Position numbers and translations under genes: made by a program. This document shows, piece by piece, positions 16,601 to 24,957 of a DNA stretch of 64,000 bases. This DNA is from Romboutsia_C sp015668195. GTDB lineage: Bacteria > Bacillota > Clostridia > Peptostreptococcales > Peptostreptococcaceae. The stretch spans positions 573,464-637,463 of the forward strand of contig NZ_JADPFC010000002.1 of the NCBI RefSeq assembly GCF_015668195.1, in the 5' to 3' direction. Positions within the stretch are counted from its first letter, which is position 1, and each line of letters begins with the position of its first letter. Below the pieces are notes generated by a model. That model was given only the letters and a program-made list of their open reading frames with translations. It did not search any database and was not told where the DNA came from.

Positions 16601-19278
16601 CTTTTTCTTATATTATCTATCTCTTCTTGAGTAACACCCTCTCTTAATTCTACTCTAAATTCATCTTTATAAAGGTTCTTTACGTCTTGTTCTATATTAT
16701 CTGCTTCATGGAATTTAAGCTCTGCTATATTTACTACTCTAGAACCATAACTAGGAATTGATGGATTAACCTGTATCTTGTTAGTTGTTATAGGTTCATT
16801 AAGTTTTATCGTAGCATACTTTTTCCCATTTGATGCTGTAGTTGATATAACCCTTGTATTATGTACCTTTGGATTATTAGGGTCTTCAAATGTACGTAAT
16901 CTAACCTTCTCCGGAATTATATTCTTTCCTTGTTCTTCACTTACAGCTAAACTTATTCTATCTATAGTGTATTCTTTATTAAATTCAACTATAGGACCTC
17001 TAAAATTATCATAATGTCCCCCTGCATCCCAGTCATTTATAATGTAAATACTTGAGTAGTCATTGTCTACAACAGCAAACTCATTATTTACTTGTGCATC
17101 ACTGTGATTTACAACACTTTTAATATTTTCTGTACCTATTTCTCCATCTCCTACATTAGCCTTAGGAGTGTTTATAAGTTTATAATTAGGCATCTTCGGT
17201 GGAGTTATAGATGTTGTAGTACCTAAGTAAATTTGAGACATCTTACTTGTTCCAAGATGATTTGTAGCAGTTACTCTTACTTCATATGTTGCTTCATCAT
17301 CTAAACCATTTAATGTGTAGTTATGACTTCTGTGAAGTTTGCTTTTATCAAGATTTTTAGCCGTATTATCAACTTCATCTTCTCCTAATGTTACTCTAGG
17401 ATCATTAGCTTTTATCCACTTTGTATCTTTATCTCCAAGCTTTCTGTAGAAAATATCAAAATCTCTAGCTTGTATGTGATTTTCCCAGCTTATTTTAAGA
17501 GATCTATACCCTTCTTGAACATTTAAGTTTATTGGTACATCTGGAGCATTTATAGGGATAACTTGTATATCTGATACACTTCCCATATTTGGTTGTTTGC
17601 CATTTAATCCATAGTAGTCTTCTTTCATGTTAAAGTTTTCATCAACATTATCTGCAGTTCCATCTAAAGTGTATGGCATAAGCTCTTTTTTCTTTTCTTC
17701 TGATAATCCGCCCTCTTCTTCTGATTTATTAGCTAGATCTTCTGCGTACCCTGAGCTCCACTCACCATTTAATGATTGTATACTTACTCTAAACTTATCG
17801 TATGGCTTTATTGCTTTATCTAATATATTTAAGTTTGTTTTATTAGTTTGTAATTTCTTTTCAGGACCAACTCTGTCACCTTTGTCATCTATCTTAAAGT
17901 ATTTAACCTCATATGAAGTTACATTTGGTTGAGGATTCCAACTTATTGTTATTCTTTCATCATGTAAATTTGTAGATGTTTCTAATGTTTTTATAGTCGG
18001 TATACTTATTACTGGTTTTGGTATTTCTTTGTATACATTGTTTAAAAACTCTATTTGAGCTATTTCAGATATGTTTTTGTTACCTCTATTTCCAGTAACA
18101 TTTATAGATATTTCTTTTACTGCTATCTGACTTCCTAAATCTATAACTAAGTCATCTGATCCACTTCTAGATTTTTTAACATTCCCTCCATTAAATGGTA
18201 CTTTTTGTACCTCATCACTTCCATCTACTTTATACTCTATAAACCCAGTTTCTGGCATACCTGCGTCTTCACTAGTAGATGTTGGAGCCTTTATAACTAC
18301 TTGTTCCATCTCTACAGCACCACTTGTTCTAAATGAGCTTATACTAGATAAATCCATTCCTATCTTTATCGGATTTTCTTCACTTGGTGCTACGTCCTTA
18401 TTTCCTATTGCTACACTAGAGTCCCCTGACACTAGAAGTTTCTTTAACTCATTTTTAGCTTCTTCCCCAGTAAGACCATTTACTGTAGTTTCTTCATTAA
18501 CTGTCATTCCTACATTATCTGGGTTTATTATTGCATCAGTATTTTCAATGTAGTTTCTATCTGTAGGTATGTTTTTTTCACTACCTATACTTTCCTTTAC
18601 ATAAGATAAATCAGCTATATCAGTTTTTCCATCTTTGTTTATATCGTAACTGTCATTATTTGTGTTTATATTTTCTAATAATATATTGTAATCTTCCATA
18701 TTTATAACATTATCTTGTCTAACATCACCTGCTGAAAATAATGCTGGATATTCTTCATATTCATTTTGATCTTCAGTTTCTCCATAAGATTTTACAACTT
18801 GATTTTTTCTAGTTCCCACTTTTACCCTTTTTGAGTAATTAGTTATGTCTATATTATCTACAGTTGCAGTTTTATAGCCACTAGCACTTAAGTCAAAACT
18901 ATAATTACCAAGTTCTAAGTTTTCAAATATAACACGTATAAAACTTACCATTTCACCTTCTTTAATTGGATTTTTAGATGAATTAAGTCTCTCAATAGTG
19001 TATATTTTTCCTGATTTTGTAGTTCCACTATTTGTAGCTAACGATACTTCTTCTTGAGTTTGTTCTCCCCTTAACACTAATTTCATATCATTTTGTGAAT
19101 TATTTATAATTGGTGTAGCAAAGTTTATGTCTACTTCTAGTTTCCCTGTTATGGAAGTAGGTTGGCTAACTTCTGGTAAACTTGTGTTTTCATCTGTACT
19201 AACTTCAGTTGCAAACCCCTTAGCTGGAGATATAGCAAGTGTAGCCGCTAATGTACATGACATTGCCTTTTTCATCAT
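13618..19278 (-). CDS. Secreted M60-family zinc metalloprotease with dockerin-like module, FN3 and F5/8-type domains
   Basis: 1886 residues. Signal peptide 1-24; an Ig-like X-module about 45-160; a dockerin type I-like pair of calcium loops about 183-235 (GDVRQDNVINMED, then the canonical DINKDGKTDIAD); FN3-like domains about 430-690; an F5/8-like region about 700-830; an M60 region about 945-1330 with H1255-E1256-x-x-H1259 (NHEIGHVLDI) and E1270 in ETSNN as likely third zinc ligand; a second F5/8-like domain about 1560-1720. M60 peptidases cut O-glycosylated host proteins such as mucins, so a role in host glycoprotein breakdown is likely. No CWB2 or LPXTG anchor is present. Expression is probably controlled by the c-di-GMP-I riboswitch at 19500-19595. 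Confidence 0.87.
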   Translation of the reverse strand: MMKKAMSCTLAATLAISPAKGFATEVSTDENTSLPEVSQPTSITGKLEVDINFATPIINNSQNDMKLVLRGEQTQEEVSLATNSGTTKSGKIYTIERLNSSKNPIKEGEMVSFIRVIFENLELGNYSFDLSASGYKTATVDNIDITNYSKRVKVGTRKNQVVKSYGETEDQNEYEEYPALFSAGDVRQDNVINMEDYNILLENINTNNDSYDINKDGKTDIADLSYVKESIGSEKNIPTDRNYIENTDAIINPDNVGMTVNEETTVNGLTGEEAKNELKKLLVSGDSSVAIGNKDVAPSEENPIKIGMDLSSISSFRTSGAVEMEQVVIKAPTSTSEDAGMPETGFIEYKVDGSDEVQKVPFNGGNVKKSRSGSDDLVIDLGSQIAVKEISINVTGNRGNKNISEIAQIEFLNNVYKEIPKPVISIPTIKTLETSTNLHDERITISWNPQPNVTSYEVKYFKIDDKGDRVGPEKKLQTNKTNLNILDKAIKPYDKFRVSIQSLNGEWSSGYAEDLANKSEEEGGLSEEKKKELMPYTLDGTADNVDENFNMKEDYYGLNGKQPNMGSVSDIQVIPINAPDVPINLNVQEGYRSLKISWENHIQARDFDIFYRKLGDKDTKWIKANDPRVTLGEDEVDNTAKNLDKSKLHRSHNYTLNGLDDEATYEVRVTATNHLGTSKMSQIYLGTTTSITPPKMPNYKLINTPKANVGDGEIGTENIKSVVNHSDAQVNNEFAVVDNDYSSIYIINDWDAGGHYDNFRGPIVEFNKEYTIDRISLAVSEEQGKNIIPEKVRLRTFEDPNNPKVHNTRVISTTASNGKKYATIKLNEPITTNKIQVNPSIPSYGSRVVNIAELKFHEADNIEQDVKNLYKDEFRVELREGVTQEEIDNIRKRANTMDSVSKEYNPDRTNILKDLDVAESLLNGANLSNEITTLDPTIKSNSGSSALGMANDWQSLGAVARPGKDGDQSKKIVVYVGSDDPGAKVELAFLQHFGQPSKYMTKSKALGSGRHEITIPEIFNNDVEKGGQVMARMASGKSDATIKVRLAGVDEIPHLNVNNIINDKDKEDEVKDKIRTYIKELKKYVSDLPNMYKKSVTAEDRKNNIYTYDAQTSTLNATDIEGDRFTLTMPASQILKGIESGLKGNENDEVERVYNALLAWEQQIQLGYAKKGVYESVENAPSKEEYEKHKAPATRMNIKYQRMIMGAAGYASSHHVGVGYGGVPVYMQGVPFKFDENQNLINKDEAHLYDDLINHEIGHVLDIRNRTYDETSNNLMVALSNSMLNQDPTSKLGKDTYKKMYEKATSNTLGLSTDRNVVLGMLWQPYLAYENNDTYKMLLNDNDKDSSNDSYFAKLNRAYREMTDNEKANADRDQLLIRMTSKVANKDLSKFYLAYGIVPNETTLQYVSKFDKETRPIQYINDEARRQRLAKNADMSSDTKLVASFEKDNKGKQIEDKSYVNQDTVPIKLSVNKDSDKILGYEIYRNGKPCGFVERNKNGETIFNDVVDNSNNRVFTYEAIAYDYNLKATEKANLGTVKVRHDGSVNKEKLNITSNTIDINDSNYDEHANNPNPSLAKVIDNNDLTVYEGKKHDTNEDPYVVIDANEVRPLAGIKYTAPTTTSKFFKINKTSKTAIQNYKLEVSNDGKTWTTVKNGSFKLDPNNPTETIYFDKEGVEGGNQLNVYNTRFVKLTALGATNISIAELDLISPPGDNIEIGVSDDNINYKNGLGILSEEFVYQVDNPDTSENEKKSIPKGSVIITGEYRGNPAFNVPLVLNENEEHIADKYKGLLMADVPDNGNLEEIAEGSWVYWVEPDYIGQFMENKQIFAELYRTDTADAKDDGQRLVSDTFKIDVPNELPKISLSGGQGKNRSAVKYTEIKTKTLS

Positions 19279-19410
19279 ATTTTTACTCCTTTTATTTTTT
19301 ACTTAAATATTTTACTTGGTTTAGTCATCTCTTCTTTGTTAATTACTATCTTTACTCATTTAATCAATGAAGTAATTTAAAACATTTATACAAATAAAAG
19401 ACTTAAAACT

Positions 19411-19440
19411 TAAAAAGCCACTTCATTAAGAAGTGGCTAA
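19411..19440 (-). terminator. Riboswitch-coupled terminator upstream of the M60 gene
   Basis: Nine-bp stem AGCCACTTC / GAAGTGGCT with a TTAAT loop; on the minus strand it is followed by TTTTTAAG. It lies between the c-di-GMP aptamer and the M60 start codon (19278), as expected for a transcriptional OFF switch. Confidence 0.8.
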
Positions 19441-19499
19441 AAATCCCTATATTCCATTCAGTTCTACTAAATAAGCAACTTTTACTATAAAAAAATAAA

Positions 19500-19595
19500 T
19501 AGTATACTGTACTAGCAACTGGCTGGCATGGTTTTTAACTTTAGCCCCTTTAGCTTTGCGTCATTAAGTTTCCTTAATTTTGCCTATGTTTTATT
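19500..19595 (-). promoter_or_regulatory. c-di-GMP-I (GEMM-I) riboswitch aptamer
   Basis: On the minus strand the aptamer shows ATAGGCAAA, a stem ATTAAG-GAAA-CTTAAT with a GNRA loop, the conserved core GACGCAAAGC, AAAGGGGCTAA, and the closing CCATGCCAGCCAG. These are the signatures of class I c-di-GMP aptamers, including the tetraloop-bearing P2. A terminator follows 60 nt downstream and the M60 gene 220 nt downstream. C. difficile uses the same class to repress a secreted metalloprotease gene at high c-di-GMP. Here, too, an OFF switch is the likely logic. The three neighbouring EAL proteins could supply the signal. Confidence 0.87.
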
Positions 19596-19637
19596 TTAAA
19601 CTAAAAATATTTTATATTAAAATATTTCCAGCTTTCA

Positions 19638-19666
19638 ATTATACAATATACCCTTAACTTTGACAA
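19638..19666 (-). promoter_or_regulatory. Promoter of the riboswitch-M60-anchor operon
   Basis: On the minus strand, -35 TTGTCA (19661-19666), 17-bp spacer, -10 TATAAT (19638-19643). Transcription would start near 19631, about 35 nt before the aptamer, giving a leader of about 350 nt. Confidence 0.75.
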
Positions 19667-19685
19667 TCTAAAACATTTTTTATTT

Positions 19686-21329
19686 TTAATTTCTTATATT
19701 TTTAATTAACTCTATATTGCCTTTATCCTCAGGTTTTCCATAAAAATATCCTTGTATAAATATATTGCCGTAGTCTATATTTTTTATAATATCTACTTGT
19801 TCTTTAAATTCAACACCTTCTAATACTATGCTTTTATTCGTTAGCTTGCATACCTTACTTAGAAATATTATAATTTCATGATTAAATTTATTATTTTTAA
19901 TCTCATCTATAAAATATTTATCTATTTTTATCATATCAAAGTTAAGTTTGGATAATATATCTAGATTTGAGTATTTAACGCCGAAGTCATCTGAAGCTAT
20001 TTTTATATTTTTACTTTGTAAAAACTCCATACCTTTTTTTATTTCTTTTAAATTCTCTGATTCTATATTTTCAACAATTTCAAATATAATATTTTTATTA
20101 TCAAAATTTTTATCCTCTTCAATTGTAGAATCAATTGTTTTTAAGAATTTTTTGCTTTTTATCTCGTTGAAAGATATATTCATAGAAATGTAGAACGTTT
20201 CATCCTTTAGATTTGTGTTTAATTTAAACCATTCATAATCCCTTAATATATTTTTAAACACCCATATTGCTAACTCTTCAGTCATATTACTCTTTTCAAT
20301 ATCATTTATAAAAAAATACGGCGATACTATTTTACCTTCAGGATTTATATATCTAATTAAAGCTTCAAACCCTACAATTTTATCATTTTTAGGATTAATT
20401 ATTGGTTGATAATAAATTGTATATCTATCTTTTATTAAGTTATCTTTTATTTTTTTTCTTAGCTTATTTATATTTATAGCTGGTACTATATACTTTATTG
20501 CTATAAATAATATAAGTATTGATGATATAGCATATAATAATATTTCTCTTTTTGTAACTTTATTTTTAAAGTATTTTAAACGTATCTTTTCTAATTCATT
20601 TTTCTGTTTTTCAGTGTAATTGTCTAAAATACTATCAATTTCATCTATAATCCATCTACTATTCTTCGATGCTGTTATATATACAGATCCTGGTGAAAAT
20701 TTATAAATTTGATTGTACTTATTAAGTTTATTTGGATTTGATGGCGAAAGTGTTGCCACTACAGATTTGTCATCTAACATTTGTAATGCTTTTTTATAAT
20801 CGTCTACCCATATAACTATAGGATTTATATCCTTTGATTGTAAATACCCTAATAACCATTCTGACCCATATTCGTTTTTTATAAAAGCGACCTTTTTTTT
20901 GTCTAGAGATTTTATATCTTTATGTCTAAAATTTTTATTAGTATAAACTGATAATAGCTCTACTCCAACATAATTTTTAGAATAAATAAACTTATCTTTT
21001 CTTTCCTGAGTGTACTGAAGGCCCATCATCATATCTATTTTATTTTCTTCTAAATCTCTAATTAATGAAGATACTTCTCCCTCTATACATTTAATCTTTA
21101 TTTTTTTACCACCCTCATGATTATTTACGTCATGAATAATCTTGTCTAAAAGCTCTTTATAATACCCTCCAACATCCCCATCTTTAATATAAAAATATGG
21201 TTCATAATCATATACCCCTAACTTTATGGTTATATATTCTTTATCGGCATATGAAATACTGTAATTTAGTATAATTATTGCAAGTACTACATTTACGATT
21301 AATATTTTATAAAGCTTATTTTTTCTCAC
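19686..21329 (-). CDS. SBP_bac_3-TM-EAL sensor (c-di-GMP phosphodiesterase), copy 2
   Basis: 547 residues, a close paralogue of copy 1: the first 28 residues are identical and homology runs the full length. Extracellular SBP_bac_3 domain about 30-255 (LGVYDYEPYFYIKDGD), TM about 262-283, EAL domain about 300-545. Motifs kept: GFEALIRY, SMNISF, FEIVEN, SDDFGVKYSNLD, IKIDKYFID, LEGVE, QGYFYGKP. Differences cluster in the sensor domain, which suggests that ligand preference diverged. The start is GTG at 21329. The gene ends about 20 bp before the promoter of the riboswitch operon and is preceded by EAL copy 3. Confidence 0.88.
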   Translation of the reverse strand: MRKNKLYKILIVNVVLAIIILNYSISYADKEYITIKLGVYDYEPYFYIKDGDVGGYYKELLDKIIHDVNNHEGGKKIKIKCIEGEVSSLIRDLEENKIDMMMGLQYTQERKDKFIYSKNYVGVELLSVYTNKNFRHKDIKSLDKKKVAFIKNEYGSEWLLGYLQSKDINPIVIWVDDYKKALQMLDDKSVVATLSPSNPNKLNKYNQIYKFSPGSVYITASKNSRWIIDEIDSILDNYTEKQKNELEKIRLKYFKNKVTKREILLYAISSILILFIAIKYIVPAININKLRKKIKDNLIKDRYTIYYQPIINPKNDKIVGFEALIRYINPEGKIVSPYFFINDIEKSNMTEELAIWVFKNILRDYEWFKLNTNLKDETFYISMNISFNEIKSKKFLKTIDSTIEEDKNFDNKNIIFEIVENIESENLKEIKKGMEFLQSKNIKIASDDFGVKYSNLDILSKLNFDMIKIDKYFIDEIKNNKFNHEIIIFLSKVCKLTNKSIVLEGVEFKEQVDIIKNIDYGNIFIQGYFYGKPEDKGNIELIKNIRN

Positions 21330-21500
21330 ACCTAATTCTCTCCCCCTATAACTTTAAAAATACTACTTTATAATTAAGTTCCTTACATTTTAAATCTAAT
21401 ACTATTTTATATATTAAATTTTTAACTATATAATTTTTTATTAATTAATTATTAGCTTCATATAATTTTATTTTGATATAAAAATAATTCTGTCTATATA

Positions 21501-21529
21501 TTTATATACGCTTTTATACAAAATTTCAA
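21501..21529 (-). promoter_or_regulatory. Promoter of EAL copy 2
   Basis: -35 TTGAAA (21524-21529), 17 bp, -10 TATAAA (21501-21506), in the same context as EAL copy 1. The flanking 100 bp are also homologous, showing that promoter and gene were duplicated together. Confidence 0.6.
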
Positions 21530-21626
21530 CATCTTTTTTGATATTATTTATATTCTTTGTATTTTTTGTATGATTTAGTATCTTTATTACCTTTATGTAT
21601 ATTCTATTTTTTTACTTTGTTTATCT

Positions 21627-21659
21627 AAAAAAGGATGGCTTTTACAAGCCATCCTTTTT
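21627..21659 (-). terminator. Terminator of EAL copy 3
   Basis: AAAAAGGATGGCTT / AAGCCATCCTTTTT stem with a short loop just after the stop of EAL copy 3; a decayed copy is present near 10227-10255. Confidence 0.8.
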
Positions 21660-21660
21660 G

Positions 21661-23328
21661 CTAATCCTTATTATATTTTTTACACATATTATTAATTAAC
21701 TTTATCTCTTCTTTGCTTTGAGGTTGAGCATAAAAATATCCTTGTATAAATATATTATCATTATCTATATTTTTTAAAATATCTACTTGTTCCTTACTTT
21801 CAACACCTTCTGCTATTATTTTAGTATTAGTTAATTTACAGATTTTGCTTAAAAATATTATAAGCTCATAATTAAAATTACCTTCTTTAATCTCATCTAT
21901 AAAATATTTATCTATTTTAACAACATCAAAATTAAATTTAGATAATATATCTAGATTTGAATATTGAATGCCAAAATCATCAGCAGCTATTTTTATATTC
22001 CTGCTTTGTAAAAATTCCATTCCTTTTTTTATTTGTTTGAAATTACCTGATTTTATATTTTCAACAATTTCAAAAATAATTTTTTTAGACTTAAAATCCT
22101 TGTCATTATCAATTATATAATTAACTTTCTCCAAGAATTCTTTACTCCTTATTTCATTGAATGATATGTTTAATGAAATATAAAATTCCTCGCCATTTAA
22201 GTTTGTGTTTGTCTTAAACCACTTATAGTCTTTTAGTACAGTTTCAAATATCCATATTGATAATTCTTCTGTCATATTGCATTTTTCTATGTCACTTAAA
22301 AAGAAATATGGAGATATTATTTTTCCATCAGGGTTTATGTACCTAATTAAAGCTTCAAATCCTACAACTTTATCATTTTTAGGATTAATTATTGGTTGAT
22401 AATAAAGTGTATATCTATTTTGGGATAAGTTTTCTTTTATACTTTTTCTTAATTTTTTTAGCTTTATAGCTGGTATTATATGCATTATTAATATAAATAA
22501 AATACATATTAATGCTATAGTACATAGTATTATTATTTCTTTTGAGTTTGCTCCTTTATGAAAATATTTTAAGTATATTTTTTCTAATGAATGCTTTTGA
22601 TTTTTATTAGGATTTTCTAATACCTTATCAATTTCATCCATAAGCCACTTATTATTTTTTGATGAAGCTATATATGCAGCTCCTGGTGAAAATTCATAGA
22701 TTTTTTTAAACTCACGTAGCTTCTTTTGATTTATTGGAGCTACAGCTGCTACTACAGATTTTTGTTTTAGCATATCTATTATTTGGTTAAAATCTTCTAC
22801 CCATACAGGTTTTGGTTTTATTCCGTTTTTTGCTAATTCATCTAGTAACCATTTAGATTCATATTCACTTTTTATAAAAGCAACTTTCTTATTATTTATG
22901 GACTTTATATCTTTATATTTATAATCGCTATTAACATATATTCCTAATAATTCAACTCCTACATTTTCTTTAGAAAAAATAAGCTTATCTTTTCTTTCAT
23001 CTGTGTACTGAAGCCCAACCATTAAATCAATTTTATTTTCTCCTAAATCTTCAATTAAAGAGTGTATATTCCCTCTTACATATTCAACCTTTACCCTTTT
23101 ATCTATAGGCAAATTTTTATTTATTTCAAAGATAATATTATCTAAAATATCCTTATAGTATCCATCTACCTTGCCATCTGGTTTCATATAAAAATATGGT
23201 TCAAAATCATATGCTCCTACCTTTATAGTTCTGTATTTCTCGTTTGCATATGAAGTATTATAGTTTGATATGGTTATTAAAAATAATATAACTAAAATTA
23301 ATAAGCTTCTAACTTTATGTTCTCCCAT
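21661..23328 (-). CDS. SBP_bac_3-TM-EAL sensor (c-di-GMP phosphodiesterase), copy 3
   Basis: 555 residues from the ATG at 23328, which has GGAG 10 nt upstream; the longer reading from a TTG at 23364 is less likely. More diverged than copies 1 and 2. SBP_bac_3 domain about 35-265 (VGAYDFEPYFYMKPDGKVDG), TM about 275-300, EAL domain about 310-550. Motifs kept: GFEALIRY, SLNISF, FEIVEN, ADDFGIQYSNLD, VKIDKYFID, AEGVE (the canonical form, unlike LEGVE in copies 1 and 2), QGYFYAQP. It probably hydrolyses c-di-GMP. It is the ancestor type of the fossil at 10225-10440. Confidence 0.88.
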   Translation of the reverse strand: MGEHKVRSLLILVILFLITISNYNTSYANEKYRTIKVGAYDFEPYFYMKPDGKVDGYYKDILDNIIFEINKNLPIDKRVKVEYVRGNIHSLIEDLGENKIDLMVGLQYTDERKDKLIFSKENVGVELLGIYVNSDYKYKDIKSINNKKVAFIKSEYESKWLLDELAKNGIKPKPVWVEDFNQIIDMLKQKSVVAAVAPINQKKLREFKKIYEFSPGAAYIASSKNNKWLMDEIDKVLENPNKNQKHSLEKIYLKYFHKGANSKEIIILCTIALICILFILIMHIIPAIKLKKLRKSIKENLSQNRYTLYYQPIINPKNDKVVGFEALIRYINPDGKIISPYFFLSDIEKCNMTEELSIWIFETVLKDYKWFKTNTNLNGEEFYISLNISFNEIRSKEFLEKVNYIIDNDKDFKSKKIIFEIVENIKSGNFKQIKKGMEFLQSRNIKIAADDFGIQYSNLDILSKFNFDVVKIDKYFIDEIKEGNFNYELIIFLSKICKLTNTKIIAEGVESKEQVDILKNIDNDNIFIQGYFYAQPQSKEEIKLINNMCKKYNKD

Positions 23329-23663
23329 ATTCAATAGTCTCCTTTTTACTTCCCTTTTTATCAATTACCTTAATCTTCCTTACATTTATATTAACACTTT
23401 CAAACAAAAGTTTTTCATATTTTTTCATATTTTTTACATTTAATTTTATATTCTAATTATTTTTTAATATCATTATAAAAAATATTATAAAATTATATAT
23501 ATATGCATTAATTATATTTTTTTCAACGTTAATACTCTTATGCATATAAGCTAACTTCTCATTCTTAAAAGCATTAAAATCTCTACCATATCTATCCTAT
23601 AATTAAATTTTGTTCACTTTTCGTATACTTTTTTAGCACATTTTAAATAATTTTAATATATGG

Positions 23664-23699
23664 TTTACATTTATATAAACTTAGTACTATACTCTAAGT
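23664..23699 (+). promoter_or_regulatory. Promoter and likely autoregulatory operator of xre copy 1
   Basis: -35 TTTACA (23664-23669) and -10 TATACT (23688-23693), 18-bp spacer. The -10 lies inside an imperfect palindrome ACTTAG-TACTATACT-CTAAGT (23679-23699). The same 21-bp block recurs at the other xre gene (36711-36731), which argues for an operator bound by these regulators. Confidence 0.65.
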
Positions 23700-23718
23700 A
23701 TGGTGAGGTGAGTAAAAT

Positions 23719-24090
23719 ATGACTTTTGGGCAGAGATTTAAACAACTAAGGATAGAAAAAAATCTAACACAGCAAGAATTAGCAGAAGATTTTAATAAGA
23801 TATATGGACATAACTTTGCAAAATCTTCTATATCTCAATATGAAAATGATAAAAGAAAGCCAGAAACAGAAGCGCTTAAGCATTTTTCATTGTATTTTAA
23901 TGTATCAATAGACTACTTGCTAGGAGTAAGTAATGATAGAAAATTATCTGTATTAAAAGAAAATGATAAACTAGATGATGAATTTATAAATGCTGCAAAT
24001 AGTTTTTTTAAAGATGAAAATATTACTAGAGATAAAAAGGACGAGCTTTTTAAAGAAATTAGCAGACTATACTTTGAGTCATTAAAATAA
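23719..24090 (+). CDS. XRE-family HTH regulator, copy 1
   Basis: 123 residues. N-terminal Cro/cI HTH about 5-65 (FGQRFKQLRIEKNLTQQELA, SKSSISQYENDKRKPETEAL), linker, then a C-terminal helical tail about 85-123 (FFKDENITRDKKDELFKEIS). Strong RBS GGTGAGGTGA. The tail resembles two short orphan proteins (28724, 37273), so it may be a multimerisation domain. It is about the size of SinR-type regulators. It is one of few plus-strand genes here and faces the glycan cassette; targets are unknown, but its own promoter carries a palindrome shared with xre copy 2. Confidence 0.85.
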   Translation: MTFGQRFKQLRIEKNLTQQELAEDFNKIYGHNFAKSSISQYENDKRKPETEALKHFSLYFNVSIDYLLGVSNDRKLSVLKENDKLDDEFINAANSFFKDENITRDKKDELFKEISRLYFESLK

Positions 24091-24116
24091 GCTACATATT
24101 TGTAGTTTATTTTTTT
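24086..24116 (+). terminator. Terminator of xre copy 1
   Basis: AAGCTACA / TGTAGTTT stem with a 4-nt loop, then ATTTTTTTG; it overlaps the stop codon. Confidence 0.65.
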
Positions 24117-24129
24117 GTTCTTTTACCAA

Positions 24130-24290
24130 ATATGCAAGTAAAAAGGATATGACTATTATTGCCATATCCATAATTACTTGTATTTTATTTAAAAATTTTT
24201 GATTTTTCCTAATCGTATTAACACTTACTTTAACAATTATTATATACTAAAATATTTTACAGTGTTTTTCATTATTTTAGTATACTATAC
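24130..24290. repeat. Direct repeat A, left copy, flanking glycan cassette 1
   Basis: About 160 bp, including AAAAAGGATATGACTATTAT and the 3' intergenic sequence, is closely similar to 28290-28450 in the same orientation. The two copies bracket the four-gene cassette 24285-28181. Confidence 0.7.
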
Positions 24291-24914
24291 TTCTTGATTT
24301 ATATATTTTTCACTATCTTTTTCTTTTCTATTTTTTAATATTATCCAATAAAATCCTATTATTAAAATACCTAATATTCCTACTACTATAGAGTATTTTT
24401 TCATTATATTAGCAATTAAATCCATATTATCTCCTATAAAATAGCCAACTAATATAAGAGCTATATTCCATACAGATATTCCAATTGCAGAATACAATGT
24501 AAACTGCCATACATTCATTCTAGTAACACCTGCCACTATAGATATAAAAGTTCTAGCTAGTGGAACTAATCTTGATAACATAACAGATATTTTTTCATAT
24601 TTTGCTAACCATCTATAAGATGCTTTTATAGATTTTTTGGTTTTTGGATATTTACTTTTTATAAATGATAATAGTGGTTGCCCTAATTTGTATCCTAAAT
24701 AATAATTTACTACTGATCCAAATACTCCACCGATTATTGATACTAGTATAACTAAAAATATATTCATATCAAATTTAAATGCTAATATTCCTACAAATGG
24801 TAATACTATCTCACTAGGTAAAGGAGCATTTGCATATTCAAGGGCTACTATTATAAAAATACTTATGAGTCCATAATTTATTATAAACTCTTCTATCAAT
24901 AACCTTAATTCCAT
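24285..24914 (-). CDS. DedA-family membrane protein, copy 1
   Basis: 209 residues. DedA/SNARE-associated fold: EFIINYGLISIFIIVALEYANAPLPSEIVLPFVG, then YYLGYKLGQPLL and the signature SRLVPLARTFISIVAGVTRMN. DedA proteins recycle undecaprenyl phosphate or other polyprenyl and phospholipid carriers across the membrane, which fits a cassette with a UbiA-type lipid-carrier enzyme. It is last in the operon, 43 bp after ubiA. A paralogue is at 54909. Confidence 0.88.
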   Translation of the reverse strand: MELRLLIEEFIINYGLISIFIIVALEYANAPLPSEIVLPFVGILAFKFDMNIFLVILVSIIGGVFGSVVNYYLGYKLGQPLLSFIKSKYPKTKKSIKASYRWLAKYEKISVMLSRLVPLARTFISIVAGVTRMNVWQFTLYSAIGISVWNIALILVGYFIGDNMDLIANIMKKYSIVVGILGILIIGFYWIILKNRKEKDSEKYINQEV

Positions 24915-24957
24915 TAAATTTATCTCCCCTTATATTATTTATCATGAAAATTATCCA

